From: Chryseobacterium foetidum
GTDB taxonomy: Bacteria; Bacteroidota; Bacteroidia; Flavobacteriales; Weeksellaceae
Direction of reading: 5' to 3'
Assembly: GCF_025457425.1 (NCBI RefSeq)
Contig: NZ_JAMXIA010000001.1
Location: forward strand, 3,100,001-3,164,000
Length of the DNA stretch: 64,000 nucleotides
The notes under the pieces were generated by a model. It was not told the DNA's origin, ran no database searches, and saw only the letters and a list, made by a program, of their open reading frames with translations. Of this stretch, positions 18,543 to 27,262 are shown in pieces. Numbering within the stretch: the first letter of the stretch is position 1; every line of letters starts with the position of its first letter. Made by a program: the position numbers and the translations under genes.

Positions 18543-19028
18543 ATGTCAGCAATAAAAATATCAGGTTTGAAAATCTTCTTTCCAGTGTTTTTATTGCTGA
18601 TTTTTTCTTGTTCGAAATCTACAGATTCAAAGAAGACATCAACTGGCGAAGAAACTTTGGAGTACGTTATCTTTTCAAAGGTTGGAGGCGATGAAGGAAA
18701 TTATAAAACGATAAAAGTTACTCAGGATTCCATACTTTTAGATGTAGGTAAAACTTCTAGAAATATACACAGATCCTGGAAAATGCCTCTAACTGAAAAT
18801 GGTAAAAAGCAATTGTTTAGTAGTTTTAAAATCAATCAGTTACCTTTTATTAAAAGTTCTGAAAGTCTTCAGGCGAACGATGGCGTAGATGAAACTTTTC
18901 AAATCAAAACCAGCCGAACTTCCTATGTATTTGTAAACGCCTACAACGACGAGTACAATTACCATCAGCTTAAAAATTTTAAAACACAGTTAGAAAAATT
19001 AATTCCGAAAGAATTCAAACCATTATGA
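18543..19028 (+). CDS. Hypothetical lipoprotein
   Basis: 161 residues from the ATG at 18543, with a lipoprotein signal (lipobox IFSC, Cys23). The mature part is polar, with no domain I recognise. It lies 18 bases after the aminotransferase gene and its stop overlaps the murB start by 4 bases (ATGA), so all three are probably transcribed together. Confidence 0.7.
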   Translation: MSAIKISGLKIFFPVFLLLIFSCSKSTDSKKTSTGEETLEYVIFSKVGGDEGNYKTIKVTQDSILLDVGKTSRNIHRSWKMPLTENGKKQLFSSFKINQLPFIKSSESLQANDGVDETFQIKTSRTSYVFVNAYNDEYNYHQLKNFKTQLEKLIPKEFKPL

Positions 19029-20062
19029 AAGAAAATTTCTCTTTAAAACCTTTCACAACTTTTGGTGTAGAAGCTAAAGCAAAATATTTCGTGGAAGTAA
19101 ATTCTGCTGAAGAATTAATTGAAATGCTCCAACCCTCAAACGCTCCAACTGGTCATCCTGAGCTTGTCGAAGGACTTCAGCCCTTATTTCTCGGCGGTGG
19201 CAGCAATATTTTGTTTACCAAAGATTATGACGGATTGGTCATTAAATTAAATTTAAAAGGAATTTCCAAAGAAGTTTTAAATGAAAATGAAGTTCTTATC
19301 ACGGCTCAGGCGGGCGAAAACTGGCATCAATTTGTTCTATATTGTTTAAGTAAAAACTATGGTGGACTGGAAAATCTTTCATTAATTCCGGGGAATGTGG
19401 GAACATCGCCAATGCAGAATATCGGTGCTTACGGAACGGAAATTAAGGATACTTTTGTGAGCTGTAAAGTTGTAAATCTTGAAACTCTCGAAGTGGAAAC
19501 TTTTGATCTTGAAAAATGCAGATTTGGATACAGGGATTCTATTTTTAAGCAGGAAGGAAAAGGAAAATATGTCATTTTGGAGGTTACTTTTAAGTTAACT
19601 TCAAATATTCACGCAATCAAAACCGAATACGGAGCAATCAAAAATGAACTGGAAAATTTAGGAATTTTAAATCCCACCATTCAGGATGTTTCCAAAGCGG
19701 TCATTAATATCAGGCAAAGTAAATTGCCGGATCCAAAAGAAATTGGAAATGCAGGAAGCTTTTTTAAAAATCCAACAATCCCTTTGGCTCAGTTTGAAGA
19801 TTTAAAATCAAAATTTGAAAATATTCTAGGTTATCGGAATGGTGATTTTGTAAAAGTTCCTGCCGGCTGGCTCATCGAACAGTGTGGTTGGAAAGGAAAG
19901 CAGATCGGAAATGTAGCCTCTCACAAACTTCAGGCGCTGGTGATTGTCAACGCAACAGGAAATGCTTCAGGAAAAGAAATTTTCGATTTTTCAACGCTGA
20001 TTATCAATTCGGTAAAAGAAAAATTCGGGATCGAACTGGAAAGAGAGGTGAATATTCTTTAG
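19025..20062 (+). CDS. murB: UDP-N-acetylenolpyruvoylglucosamine reductase MurB
   Basis: Reduces the enolpyruvyl group to make UDP-N-acetylmuramate, a cytosolic step in peptidoglycan synthesis, with FAD and NADPH. 345 residues: FAD-binding motifs LFLGGGSNILF (54-64) and PGNVGTSPMQNIGAYG, the active-site Ser in GNAGSFFKNP, and the closing Glu in GIELEREVNIL. Odd feature: residues of about 36-52, between the helix EELIEML and LFLGGGSN, contain GHPELVEG. This is the translation of a dispersed intergenic repeat (19152-19175) inserted in frame. The frame and all catalytic motifs stay intact, so the enzyme is probably active. Confidence 0.95.
   Translation: MKENFSLKPFTTFGVEAKAKYFVEVNSAEELIEMLQPSNAPTGHPELVEGLQPLFLGGGSNILFTKDYDGLVIKLNLKGISKEVLNENEVLITAQAGENWHQFVLYCLSKNYGGLENLSLIPGNVGTSPMQNIGAYGTEIKDTFVSCKVVNLETLEVETFDLEKCRFGYRDSIFKQEGKGKYVILEVTFKLTSNIHAIKTEYGAIKNELENLGILNPTIQDVSKAVINIRQSKLPDPKEIGNAGSFFKNPTIPLAQFEDLKSKFENILGYRNGDFVKVPAGWLIEQCGWKGKQIGNVASHKLQALVIVNATGNASGKEIFDFSTLIINSVKEKFGIELEREVNIL
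19152..19175 (+). repeat. Dispersed repeat inserted in frame within murB
   Basis: GTCATCCTGAGCTTGTCGAA followed by GGAC is the least degenerate of the three copies in this window. It is read here as GHPELVEG. It sits in a surface loop position before the FAD-binding glycine motif. Confidence 0.75.
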
Positions 20063-20087
20063 AGTTTTCAACATTTTTAAAAATAAA

Positions 20088-20123
20088 AAAAGCATTCTTT
20101 TAAATATAATAAAGAATGCTTTT
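20088..20123. terminator. Bidirectional terminator between murB and the antiporter gene
   Basis: Perfect 13-bp stem (AAAAGCATTCTTT at 20088-20100, AAAGAATGCTTTT at 20111-20123) with a 10-base loop, A-run before and T-run after. It serves both convergent genes. Confidence 0.9.
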
Positions 20124-20145
20124 CTATGAAAATATGAAACTAAAA

Positions 20146-22437
20146 TTAAGGATTCGAAATAATCAAGGTGGAAGGAATATCAGACAGCCAAAGACTTTTG
20201 GAATCAATCAGTCCGCGCCAGCTTTTTTTGCTGATCAGCATTAAATCCTGACCCTGAAGAAATTCCTTTTCAATCTGTTTTTCGTTGTATAAAGTGATAT
20301 GGTTCGGAGCAACCTGTTCGATGCTTCTGATCAGTTCTTTCACTTCAATATTATTTCTGATCTGTCCGGCAACATCCAGAATAATAATCTGAGAATTGTT
20401 ATTATTAATCAGCCTCTTGGCATATTCAAGAAGATAAAAATCGCTTAAATTAAATATCGGAATAAAAACCCTGTCGGCCGACGTAAATTTTCTGTCCACC
20501 AAAACACCCACAGGAATATTGGTATTGTCCAGAATCTGTAAAGTAGAGTCGTCGAATGGTGAATTATTGAAAATATTGCTTTTCCCCTTTACCGTATTCA
20601 GTAACTTTTCAGGATTGATGATTTTTGTGGTAAAACCTAAAAGTCTACCCAGTAAACTTCCTTCATACATTGATTTCCCCAGCATAATCAAAAGAAGGTC
20701 ATAATTTCCTTTGTTAGAAATATTTGTTAAATCATTTTCCAAATCGGTAGAAGCCTTGAAAAGTGTTGTCACTTCTAGTGAAAGTTCCTCAGAAGTTTCG
20801 ATAACGTTTTTAAACTGTTCTTTCTCAAAGTCTTCAATGTCAAAAGCATGCAGTTCGTCTACCGGAGCGATATTCATTGCTGTAATGCTTTTGTTCCCGT
20901 TCATTTTACTGGTCAGATTGTCTGCCAGTTTCAACAAAGTACTTCCTGAAGCCGGCGTTTCAAAAGAAAGAAGAACTCTGTATTTTGCATCGTTTTCTCC
21001 ATCATCATCTTCCTCTTCCAGTGATGATTTTTTTCCTTTAAATAAGTAATTGATAAGGTCAAGACAAGGTCCCGTCATAAATGTGGTAAACAGAGCCATA
21101 ATCACAAGCATTGCAAACAGTTCAGGACCTAATACACCTAAGTCATAACCGATATTTAAAACAATTAACTCAGTTAAACCTCTCGTATTCATTAAAGCTC
21201 CGATGGTGAGGCTGTCTTTCCAGCTAAGCTTTAAAAATTTTGCAGTCAAAGCACTTCCTACAAATTTCCCGACAACTGCAGTCAAAATAATAAATCCACC
21301 GATTTTCCAAAGATGCGGATCATTTAAAAGTCCAATTTGTGTTCTTAAACCAGTGAAAACAAAGAAGAGCGGAAGCAATAAAACCAAAGCAACATCTTCT
21401 ATTTTTTCGATAAATAAGTTTCTGAATTTTACATTTTCAGGCATAATTGCTCCGGCCATAAATGCGCCGAATAAGGCATGAATTCCGATTACTTCTGTGG
21501 CGTAGGCCGATATAATTAAGATTAAAAAAAACACCGCAACCAAACCTTTGCTGATAAAACCTTTTCCTTTCTGAGACTCTGCAATTCTGTGTAAAAACGG
21601 TCTCACCGCTTTGATCATAATGAAAACGTACACAATTGCCATAATGATGACGAAGATTGATCCTGAAAAAGATCCTGCTTTTACCACAGCAATAACCGCA
21701 GCCAAAATACACCATGCTGTAATGTCATCGGCGGCTGCACAGGTGATTACGACGGTTCCGATTTTCGTTTTATGTAAATTCCGTTCCTGTACAATTCTGG
21801 CGAGAACAGGAAATGCTGTAATACTCATCGCAATGGCGATGAACAGGGCAAACGAACTGAACTGAATTCCTTCCGGAGCAAATTCTTTGTATATGAAATA
21901 AGAAAGTCCGACACCCAAAGCAAACGGAATAATAATACTTGCATGGCTGATGACTACTGCATCGTGTGCTTTTTTTCTTAAAACACTCAGGTCGAGCTCC
22001 ATTCCAACGATATACATGAATAGAATTAAACCGATCTGACTTAAAAACTGGAGATTTCCCAAGGATTCTTTAGGAAAAAGAAAGGCTGAGATTTCAGGAA
22101 AATACATCCCGAAAAGCGATGGTCCCAAGACGATTCCTGCAATCATTTCTCCAATCACGGAAGGCTGTTTCAGTTTCACACAAATCCAGCCAAACAGTTT
22201 TGCCACCATGATTATCGTGACAATTTGGGTAAGCAAAAGCGCTAACGGATGATGAAGATTCGATAAAAAAGAATCAGTAAACGTTTCCCACATTGTGTTT
22301 CCCGAAGCCTTTGCAGGTGGAATATTTTCACCGATTTCAAGCGTTTTTCCTTCCACAAAAAACCAGTACATCAATCCGGAAAAAAAGACAATCGTTGCTA
22401 CATAAAAAATAATATTTCTATACTTTGCCATAATCAT
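20146..22437 (-). CDS. CPA2-family cation:proton antiporter
   Basis: Integral inner-membrane Na+ or K+/H+ exchanger of the Kef/NhaS type, 763 residues (761 if the ATG at 22431 is used). One N-terminal membrane segment (about 10-27) precedes some twelve more between 60 and 450. Family signatures are the AGIVLGPSLFG motif and the acidic pair in TCAAADDITAW. The C-terminal 300 residues are soluble, begin with an acidic linker (EEEDDDGEND), and resemble a degenerate universal-stress-protein pair rather than the RCK/TrkA-N domain of Kef proteins. The gene stands alone. Confidence 0.9.
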   Translation of the reverse strand: MIMAKYRNIIFYVATIVFFSGLMYWFFVEGKTLEIGENIPPAKASGNTMWETFTDSFLSNLHHPLALLLTQIVTIIMVAKLFGWICVKLKQPSVIGEMIAGIVLGPSLFGMYFPEISAFLFPKESLGNLQFLSQIGLILFMYIVGMELDLSVLRKKAHDAVVISHASIIIPFALGVGLSYFIYKEFAPEGIQFSSFALFIAIAMSITAFPVLARIVQERNLHKTKIGTVVITCAAADDITAWCILAAVIAVVKAGSFSGSIFVIIMAIVYVFIMIKAVRPFLHRIAESQKGKGFISKGLVAVFFLILIISAYATEVIGIHALFGAFMAGAIMPENVKFRNLFIEKIEDVALVLLLPLFFVFTGLRTQIGLLNDPHLWKIGGFIILTAVVGKFVGSALTAKFLKLSWKDSLTIGALMNTRGLTELIVLNIGYDLGVLGPELFAMLVIMALFTTFMTGPCLDLINYLFKGKKSSLEEEDDDGENDAKYRVLLSFETPASGSTLLKLADNLTSKMNGNKSITAMNIAPVDELHAFDIEDFEKEQFKNVIETSEELSLEVTTLFKASTDLENDLTNISNKGNYDLLLIMLGKSMYEGSLLGRLLGFTTKIINPEKLLNTVKGKSNIFNNSPFDDSTLQILDNTNIPVGVLVDRKFTSADRVFIPIFNLSDFYLLEYAKRLINNNNSQIIILDVAGQIRNNIEVKELIRSIEQVAPNHITLYNEKQIEKEFLQGQDLMLISKKSWRGLIDSKSLWLSDIPSTLIISNP

Positions 22438-22730
22438 TCAGTCATTATATTAAAATGCAAATTTCTTAAGAATAAACGGATGTTTGAACCTGTTTTACTT
22501 GAAATGTAATGAATGATTGGAATAATGTAATGAAAATGATTCTGATGCAGGAGAATATCAATTTTCGGTTTATTTACATGCAAATCTACCTTAGATATCA
22601 ATTGTCAAAACCCTTTTGTAGGCTTCTACAAGTCTACGGCTTTGTGAACCTTGAAAACGGTCAGTCAGTGAAAAAAAACTTCGTGCACTTTGTGTTAAAA
22701 ATTCCCGCAATATTAAAAAACAATCAAAAA
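22438..22730. other. Intergenic region between antiporter and LytTR gene
   Basis: 293 bases, AT-rich, with no supported gene. It includes a short CTTTGTGAACCTTG / CTTCGTGCACTTTG pair of similar segments, like those at 9140-9230. Confidence 0.4.
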
Positions 22731-23441
22731 TCATTTCCCAAACATTTCCATCAAAGAATTTCTGTACGTTTCCCCAATTTGCAGTTTCAAAAAATGATCA
22801 GATTCTGTAGAAATAGTCGTGATAATTTCGTTGGTGGATAAAACTTTTACAGAAGATAAAGCGATGATTTCCTTTTTGTTTACCTGCGCAAAATCCTTTG
22901 TTGGAAGCATTTCCAGAAGAGATTTAAAATTGAGATTTTTTAAAACAATCACAGTTCCGTCTTTGAGAATAATATCTTTGTCGCGGCTGTCGATTTCAGA
23001 GGTTTTGATGTAGGCAATCTGCTCAGTGAAAATTGTGGATTTACCGATGTTGGTATTCCATTCAATAAATTCTTTTCTTTGGGTTGTGACCAGAAGATCC
23101 GAAGCTTTTTCGAAAGCCTGAACAAGTCTTTCTTTTTTGATGGGTTTTCTTACATAGTCCACCACATTCAGGTCAAAAGCTTCGGCAGCGTATTCTTTGT
23201 AAGCAGTGGTAAAGATGATTTTTTTTGAACCGGAAATCATTTCGGCAACCTGTAGGCCAGTCATTCCCGGCATTTCTATGTCTAAAATACAGAGGTTACA
23301 GTCGAGGTTGTTGATTTCGCTAAGGAAGATTTTAGGATCGTTAAAGGCTTTTACAACTTCTACGTTTTCAATCTGTTCGCAAAGAAGTTTCAGATAGCTT
23401 ATCGCCAGTAATTCATCATCAAGAATAACGCATTTTATCAT
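22731..23441 (-). CDS. LytTR-family response regulator
   Basis: DNA-binding response regulator, 236 residues from the ATG at 23441 (MIKCVILDDE; another ATG lies 3 codons upstream). The receiver domain (about 1-115) has the acidic pair DD, the phospho-acceptor Asp in LCILDIEMPGMTG, Thr in FTTAY and Lys in VRKPI. A LytTR domain (about 135-236) binds DNA through beta strands. Its start overlaps the end of the kinase gene, so the two form a two-component pair. Targets cannot be read from the window; many flavobacterial LytTR pairs control envelope functions. Confidence 0.92.
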   Translation of the reverse strand: MIKCVILDDELLAISYLKLLCEQIENVEVVKAFNDPKIFLSEINNLDCNLCILDIEMPGMTGLQVAEMISGSKKIIFTTAYKEYAAEAFDLNVVDYVRKPIKKERLVQAFEKASDLLVTTQRKEFIEWNTNIGKSTIFTEQIAYIKTSEIDSRDKDIILKDGTVIVLKNLNFKSLLEMLPTKDFAQVNKKEIIALSSVKVLSTNEIITTISTESDHFLKLQIGETYRNSLMEMFGK

Positions 23442-24189
23442 AGAATTCACCTAAATTGATTGTTAGTTCTGCTGTGAAAACACCGTTTTTTGAATTTTTA
23501 CGAAGGGTATAAAAATCACTGTAAATTAATTTGAGCCTTTGGTCTAAAGACTGGCTTCCGAAACCGCTGTTGTCTTTATGAAGAACGTTTTTCAGCGAAG
23601 CTTTGTTGCTTACTTTCATTGAAAAAATTCCGGCATCGAGTTCCATCTGTATGGAAATGAATGAATCCTGTGCCAGAAAATCTGTGTGTTTAAAGGCGTT
23701 TTCAATTAAATCTACAGAAATCAGCGGAGCAAAAACTTTCTCTTCAAAAACAGAATCTGACTTATCAATTTTAGATTTAATTCTGAAATCAAAAAGCGGG
23801 TTTACCTTGATTTTATTGATTTCGATAAGACTTAAAGCAAAACTCAGTTCTTCTTTCGGGCTTACAAATTTATTGTTGCTTTCATAGAGAATATAGTCCA
23901 GAACATTTGCCAGTTTGTCGAGTGACATGTAGGTTTGATAAGCATGAGACTGAACGGAATTGAGGATATTTTTAAACAGGTGCGGATTCAGTTTTGTTCC
24001 GATATGTTCCAGTTGAACTTCATTCAATCTGTTTTGAATCAGTCTGTTGCTTTCGGAAAGTTTTGCGTTTTTAATTTTAAGCCTTTGATTTCGACTGAAT
24101 AAATAAATGCTGAGTGTTAAAAATAAAAAAACGGCAAAAACCCCAGTGAAAATGACGTAGTCATGGATCAAGTTGTAATTGCCTTCCAT
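23419..24189 (-). CDS. LytS-type sensor histidine kinase
   Basis: Membrane kinase that pairs with the LytTR regulator. 256 residues: one membrane segment (about 11-31), a short coiled coil (about 35-60), the HisKA_LytS phosphoacceptor in KLNPHLFKNILNS (His about 70), and an ATPase domain with SVDLIENAFKH and GFGSQSLDQRL. There is no extracellular sensing domain, so the signal is probably membrane-derived or comes through another protein. Confidence 0.9.
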   Translation of the reverse strand: MEGNYNLIHDYVIFTGVFAVFLFLTLSIYLFSRNQRLKIKNAKLSESNRLIQNRLNEVQLEHIGTKLNPHLFKNILNSVQSHAYQTYMSLDKLANVLDYILYESNNKFVSPKEELSFALSLIEINKIKVNPLFDFRIKSKIDKSDSVFEEKVFAPLISVDLIENAFKHTDFLAQDSFISIQMELDAGIFSMKVSNKASLKNVLHKDNSGFGSQSLDQRLKLIYSDFYTLRKNSKNGVFTAELTINLGEFYDKMRYS

Positions 24190-24206
24190 ATTGTAGAAAA
24201 TTTTGG

Positions 24207-24509
24207 TTAAAGATTAACATTTAATTTTAAGCTTCCACCGAGACCTTCTCTAATAATTCTCATTAATGTCGAGAGCCTGATGTCGCTTGCATCATTTTCA
24301 ATTCTTGAAATATAAGTTTTGGTAGTTCCGCATTTTTCAGCAAGTTGTTCTTGTGTTAACCCCTTTTCTTTACGCAATTCTTGAAGCATAGCCCCAAGTT
24401 TGAAAGCTTCAAATTCCTGCTCGTATTTTTGTCTTTTTTCAGTATCCATTTTACCGTATTGTTGATCTAGATGTTCTCTGAAAGAAGTTGTTTTTAGCTT
24501 ATTTTCCAT
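24207..24509 (-). CDS. HigA-type XRE antitoxin
   Basis: 100 residues with a Cro/C1-type helix-turn-helix at about 37-92 (LGAMLQELRKEKGLTQEQLAEKCGTTKTYISRIEND). It overlaps the toxin gene upstream by 11 bases, in the toxin-first order typical of HigBA modules. Such antitoxins neutralise the toxin and repress their own promoter. An imperfect palindrome at 24876-24893 is a candidate site. Confidence 0.88.
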   Translation of the reverse strand: MENKLKTTSFREHLDQQYGKMDTEKRQKYEQEFEAFKLGAMLQELRKEKGLTQEQLAEKCGTTKTYISRIENDASDIRLSTLMRIIREGLGGSLKLNVNL

Positions 24510-24852
24510 ATTTCTTACTTATATATTCTTGTTTTAATTCCTCTGCCTTTTGCAGTTCCTGCTTTGGCGTTTTTTGCGTTTTTTTTTGAAAACCATTTAC
24601 CAGAACAATAAGATTCCCTCTATCGAAAAAACTGAAAACCCTGTAAATATTTGAAGCGTATTCAACTCTAATTTCGTAGATTCCGTTGGAGTTTGTAAGA
24701 TGCTTAAAATACTTTTGAGGTATTCTTTCAAGTGTTGCAATGAGTTGTAACGTCCAGTTAAACTTTTTTTGAATATCAGGTTTTAAAGTTTCAAAAAAAT
24801 TTAAATAGTAATCCTCGTAATATTCAATTTCTCGAATAAAATTATCATTCAT
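24499..24852 (-). CDS. HigB/RelE-type toxin (Gp49-like)
   Basis: 117 residues of the phage-derived Gp49-like/HigB family. Visible parts are LKPDIQKKFNWTLQLIATLERIP, then the beta segment GIYEIRVEYASNIYRVFSFFDRGNLIVLVNGFQKKTQKTPKQEL with the conserved R-x-E/Y-R pattern and GFxKKTxKTP. Members cut mRNA at the ribosome. Downstream by overlap is the antitoxin gene. The complete promoter lies at 24872-24902. Confidence 0.88.
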   Translation of the reverse strand: MNDNFIREIEYYEDYYLNFFETLKPDIQKKFNWTLQLIATLERIPQKYFKHLTNSNGIYEIRVEYASNIYRVFSFFDRGNLIVLVNGFQKKTQKTPKQELQKAEELKQEYISKKYGK

Positions 24853-24871
24853 CTGTTTGTATTTTCAGATA

Positions 24872-24902
24872 CAAAGTTATTGAATTAGATAACCTTATGC
24901 AA
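24872..24902 (-). promoter_or_regulatory. Promoter and candidate operator of the HigBA module
   Basis: On the minus strand TTG (24900-24902), 20 bases, TAACTTTG (24872-24879). Between and over these lies GTTAT-N8-ATAAC (24876-24893), an inverted repeat that overlaps the -7 box as expected for antitoxin autorepression. Confidence 0.7.
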
Positions 24903-24996
24903 GGACCTATGTATTGTATTTTTTGATTAGATATTTTCAAAAACCATATCGTATGTACTATTGAAATTTAGGGTACATTTTATTAGAAAATAAATA

Positions 24997-25368
24997 CTAT
25001 CTCAACTTTTTCAGAGAATTCAAAACTGCATTTTCCTCACATTTCTCAAACGTAATTTCATACTGAGGATTTTTCTCAGGATACGTCATCAGATAGCCCG
25101 GGCAAGGCTTTTGCTGAGCTTTGCTGCGGTCAAAATCAATTTTTCCCAAAGTGATGATGCTGTCTTTTAAGAATTTCTCATCGACTTTCAAAGTATTCAT
25201 TTCAGTTTTGAAACTTTCAGAATACTTAAAATCTTTGGATAATGTTTCGGCGATTACTCGGCTGTTAGGAAGGTATCCGCTGCAGCTGGCACCTTTTTTA
25301 TTTAGAACAAAAAATACAATGATTAATCCGGGAATAAGCCCGAATGCAAAAAATTTGATTTTTCTCAT
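24997..25368 (-). CDS. Small membrane-anchored protein (DUF4258-like)
   Basis: 123 residues with one N-terminal membrane segment (about 4-22) and a polar remainder with four cysteines (CSGYLPNSRV, CPGYLMTY, EKCEEN). The pattern resembles a flavobacterial DUF4258-annotated group; the function is unknown. Its ATG follows the stop of the alanine dehydrogenase gene with no gap, so it is co-transcribed and probably translationally coupled. Confidence 0.65.
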   Translation of the reverse strand: MRKIKFFAFGLIPGLIIVFFVLNKKGASCSGYLPNSRVIAETLSKDFKYSESFKTEMNTLKVDEKFLKDSIITLGKIDFDRSKAQQKPCPGYLMTYPEKNPQYEITFEKCEENAVLNSLKKLR

Positions 25369-26562
25369 TTAGAAAATTAAAAGATTGATATCATGATACG
25401 TCAGCCCAAAGCGTTCGCAGATGATTTTTTTGGTATGACGGCCTTTGTACATGTAAAGGCTCTGTTTCATTTCGTTTTTGCGGAGAAGCATATTTTCGAA
25501 ACCGCCTTCTTCATCGTAGTTTAGAAGATAAGACAGAAAGAAATTAGAGATTGCCTTCGTGGTAGTTCTCGGCATTTTTGAGGTTAGATTTGGCAATCCA
25601 CAGTGAATTACACCGTGTTTGATAACATAAGGGTCTTCCATCGTTGTAAGCTCGGAAGTTTCGATTACTTTGCCGTTATCAATGGTGATGTCGATGATTA
25701 CGGTGCCTTTTTTCATTTTTGTAACCATTTCTTCGGTTACAACAGGCGTCATATTCATTCTCGGAAGTGCTCCGATGACAACGTCGGCACGTCTCAATGC
25801 TTTTTTAAGTTCTTTAGGATCAATGATTGAAGTAGGAACTCTGCTATCTACCAAAGTGTGAAGTCTTCTCAGTTTTGAAAGTGAATTGTCAAAAACTCTT
25901 ACGCTTGCACCCAAACCAATAGCTGCTTTCGTAGCAAATTCGCCCACAATTCCAGCTCCGATGATGACAACTTCTGTGGGTCTCACTCCTGTGATTCCTC
26001 CAAGCATCAGTCCGTTGGATAAAGCTAAAAGTTCTGATGCATATAAGATAGAAACTGTACCGGCGATTTCGCCGATTAATCTTACCAGAGCAAGCTGATT
26101 GTATTCATCAAAAATAAATTCGAAAGCGATTGCGTTGACTTTTTTCTGAGCAAGCCTGCAGAAATAATCTTTATCTCTCAGGTTGATCTGTAATGCCGAA
26201 ACGAGATAGGTGTTCGGCTTAAAGTACTCTATTTCCTCGTCTGTCGGCGGATTGATTTTTAAAACCAAATCCTGCCCGAAAGCCTCTTTAGGATCGTTGG
26301 TAATTCTCGCTCCCGATTCAGAATACTGAAGATCTGTGAAAAAAGATCCCTGTCCGGCACCCGATTCTATAACGATTTCGTGGCCGTGTTCTACCAAAAC
26401 CTGCACTGCATCTGGCGTGATGCACGTACGCCTCTCGTTGAGGCAGGTCTCTTTTGGAATTCCTATACTGAACTGTTTACCTTTTTTGATGACCTCAAGT
26501 TTTTCTTCTTTCGGCATCAGTTCTTCTTCGGTGAACGGAGTAAAAATATTGGTGGTGCTCAT
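25369..26562 (-). CDS. ald: Alanine dehydrogenase
   Basis: Interconverts L-alanine with pyruvate and ammonia using NAD. 397 residues: the AlaDh/PNT N-terminal domain with GIPKETCLNERRTCITPDAV (substrate-binding Arg and Lys), then the Rossmann domain with VVIIGAGIVGEFATKAAIGLGASVRVFDNS. The C-terminal part has HCGLPNLTSKMPRTTTKAISN. An N-terminal extension of about 30 residues is usual in the Bacteroidota branch. A transhydrogenase alpha subunit is excluded by the length and by the absence of a membrane tail. Confidence 0.92.
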   Translation of the reverse strand: MSTTNIFTPFTEEELMPKEEKLEVIKKGKQFSIGIPKETCLNERRTCITPDAVQVLVEHGHEIVIESGAGQGSFFTDLQYSESGARITNDPKEAFGQDLVLKINPPTDEEIEYFKPNTYLVSALQINLRDKDYFCRLAQKKVNAIAFEFIFDEYNQLALVRLIGEIAGTVSILYASELLALSNGLMLGGITGVRPTEVVIIGAGIVGEFATKAAIGLGASVRVFDNSLSKLRRLHTLVDSRVPTSIIDPKELKKALRRADVVIGALPRMNMTPVVTEEMVTKMKKGTVIIDITIDNGKVIETSELTTMEDPYVIKHGVIHCGLPNLTSKMPRTTTKAISNFFLSYLLNYDEEGGFENMLLRKNEMKQSLYMYKGRHTKKIICERFGLTYHDINLLIF

Positions 26563-26720
26563 TTTTCAGGATGGATTTTGACTGATATAAAATTTAAAAA
26601 TCAATCGGTTTCACTAGGCAAATATACAGATTAACTCGCTGATGGCAATTAGCTTTTTGCTCTGGGCTTAAAACCGGTATTTTAAATTTAAATAAACTGG
26701 TGAATTATTTCAGACAATTA

Positions 26721-27128
26721 TTATTCAAAAGAAATATTTCTGCTTTCGCCGTTATTATCAATATTCATGGTGTGATAACCGAGCCCTTCGAGCTCTTCTT
26801 CGTAAACTTCAGGCCATTCGATGATGCAGAGAAATGAATTGTCAAGATATTCTTCAATACCGATGTCATAGACTTCTTCGATGTTTTTCAGACGGTACAG
26901 GTCGAAATGGAAAACTTTTCCTTTTTGCGAACTGTACTCGTTCACAATCGAGTAAGTGGGAGAGTTGACCTCGTCCTTACTGCCAAGATTTTTCAGTAAA
27001 ACCTGTGTGAAAGTAGTTTTACCAGCGCCTAAGTTTCCTTTCAGTAAAAGAATATTGTGTTTCAGTTGTGGTAAAATTTCGGTTACCACATCCTGCCATT
27101 GTTCTAAATTTCTGATCTCGAAATGCAT
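26721..27128 (-). CDS. tsaE: tRNA threonylcarbamoyladenosine biosynthesis ATPase TsaE
   Basis: ATPase of the TsaBDE complex that makes t6A at position 37 of ANN-decoding tRNAs. 135 residues with the P-loop GNLGAGKTT (31-39), switch-like SPTYSIVNEY, HFDLYRL and the final IIEWPE motif. Length and motif order are standard. Confidence 0.95.
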   Translation of the reverse strand: MHFEIRNLEQWQDVVTEILPQLKHNILLLKGNLGAGKTTFTQVLLKNLGSKDEVNSPTYSIVNEYSSQKGKVFHFDLYRLKNIEEVYDIGIEEYLDNSFLCIIEWPEVYEEELEGLGYHTMNIDNNGESRNISFE

Positions 27129-27262
27129 GCAATTTATTTGAAACGGTAAAATTAGTAAACGTTTCAGTGTCTGAAAGATTTTTGGATGAATTTTTATTCA
27201 GAATCTACCTTAAAATAATTATATGTCCACAAAGATTTGCTTAAAATTTCTCTAATGTTTTC

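Noticed and set aside
22509..22841. A 110-codon plus-strand frame between the antiporter and the LytTR gene
   Set aside because: Its second half is antisense to the LytTR regulator and its first half is AT-rich low-complexity sequence without a known domain.
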